64,000 nt of DNA from Hyphomicrobiales bacterium. GTDB taxonomy: Bacteria; Pseudomonadota; Alphaproteobacteria; Rhizobiales; Devosiaceae. The notes beneath the pieces were generated by a model. That model was given only the letters and a program-made list of their open reading frames with translations. It ran no database searches and was not told the origin of the DNA. Made by a program: the position numbers and the translations under genes. Location of the stretch: positions 186,001 through 250,000 of the forward strand of contig JAIYDI010000019.1 of assembly GCA_027487555.1 (NCBI GenBank), given 5' to 3'. This document shows, in pieces, positions 63,402 through 64,000 of this stretch; positions within the stretch are counted from its first letter, which is position 1; the number at the start of each line of letters is the position of its first letter.

Positions 63402-64000
63402 TCAGTCCGCAGCCCGTCGCATCAGTGCGGCGAGCGCGCGCACTCTGCCGCCGACCCCCTGTACGCGCGACAGCAGGAGGTGGCCATCGCTCGCTGCGTC
63501 GGCTCTGGCGGGCGTGATCGTCGCGCCATCCCGCAACAGCGCGGCGATGAGCCGAGAGGTTGCGCGGGTTGTCTGCGTCGCCCAGCGCATGCGGGTTTCG
63601 CCGCTCCATAGCCAGCCCTGGCCATGCGTGCATCCGGCCTCTCGTGCCGCCCTGAGCTGCTCGGCGGTTTCTATACCCTCCATTACCACCACAGGAGCAA
63701 AGTCGCGCGCCTCTGCGATCAGCGCCGCCAGTTGCGCTTCTCCATCTGTATGCAACAGCAGATCCAGTCCTGAGCGGTCGATCTTGATGATGTCCCATGC
63801 AATAGCGATGCCTGAAAGGTAGATGCTGCGGGCGTAGCCGGCTCCGAAATCATCGATGGCGAGTCGGCAACCCAACGCCTGCGCTTCGCCGAGCCGTCGT
63901 GCAACATCGTCGATGGTGTTGAGCGGGCCACTCTCGGTGATCTCGAGCACGAGGCGATTGGCGAGCGCAGGGCGCCGCGCCAAGCGCCGCAGGAGACGCT
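63402..64000 (-). CDS. EAL-domain protein (5' end outside window)
   Basis: C-terminal 199 residues of an EAL-type cyclic-di-GMP phosphodiesterase. Visible motifs are RLVLEITESGPL (Glu), LAIDDFGAGYARS (Asp-Asp), AWDIIKIDRSGL (Lys, Asp) and VMEGIETAEQL (Glu), so the visible catalytic residues look intact. The frame is open to base 64000, so the N-terminal part and any sensor or GGDEF domain lie outside. It ends 3 bases from the convergent FlhB-like gene, a possible motility link. Confidence 0.85.
   Translation of the reverse strand, partial: RLLRRLARRPALANRLVLEITESGPLNTIDDVARRLGEAQALGCRLAIDDFGAGYARSIYLSGIAIAWDIIKIDRSGLDLLLHTDGEAQLAALIAEARDFAPVVVMEGIETAEQLRAAREAGCTHGQGWLWSGETRMRWATQTTRATSRLIAALLRDGATITPARADAASDGHLLLSRVQGVGGRVRALAALMRRAAD

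Noticed and set aside
1..64000. Mobile elements, CRISPR arrays or a defence island
   Set aside because: No transposase, integrase, att-like repeats, spacer arrays or known defence genes were found; the SbcD/YhaN-like pair alone does not make a defence locus.

Overview
The window is GC-rich, densely packed alphaproteobacterial chromosome. Its gene orders (rnd-lptC-lptA-lptB-rpoN-hpf-ptsN, ccoNOQP-ccoGHIS-hemN, hsp20-DUF1150) and its FixK/FNR-type TTGAT-N4-ATCAA boxes point to Hyphomicrobiales. Many sugar ABC systems make a Devosia-like genus plausible, but this is not proven. No rRNA, tRNA, CRISPR array, insertion sequence, integrase or phage gene was seen.

Layout. 1-2874: a chemoreceptor running off the left edge and infC, which probably starts at ATT. 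3074-6829: a tightly overlapping operon of small enzymes (alpha/beta hydrolase, a NAT homologue without its catalytic cysteine, YdeI-like, DUF1697, PfkB kinase). 7244-8958: GT2 glycosyltransferase, then Hsp20 and DUF1150. 9060-14474: the envelope and nitrogen-control block (ptsN, hpf, rpoN, lptB, lptA, lptC, rnd) on the minus strand. 14596-16452: a membrane NDP-sugar dehydratase/epimerase.

16492-28001 is a microaerobic island: the cbb3 oxidase (ccoNOQP), its assembly genes (ccoGHIS), hemN, a group III truncated haemoglobin, a BON plus GyrI-like fusion, and a lone degenerate receiver protein. Four strong and one weak FixK/FNR box precede these units, each about where a class II activator site would sit. 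28110-37766 is a minus-strand set of an oligopeptide-type ABC importer, UxuA-type mannonate dehydratase, an SDR and a soluble-GDH-type quinoprotein fused to cytochrome c. After a 0.7 kb regulatory gap, 38474-42221 holds an SbcD/YhaO-like nuclease with a YhaN-like ATPase.

42343-48194 holds an FGGY kinase facing an RbsABC-type sugar importer and a GntR regulator. 48260-61050 is a sugar-acid catabolic block: LacI and IclR regulators, a MalFGK-type importer, four enolase-superfamily enzymes (one ManD-like, one galactonate-dehydratase-like, two unassigned) and an RraA-like protein. 61114-64000 carries FliK-like and FlhB-C-like flagellar genes and the end of an EAL protein.

Together the genes suggest a plant- or soil-associated heterotroph that imports uronate or aldonate sugars, dehydrates them to 2-keto-3-deoxy acids, and can respire at very low oxygen.
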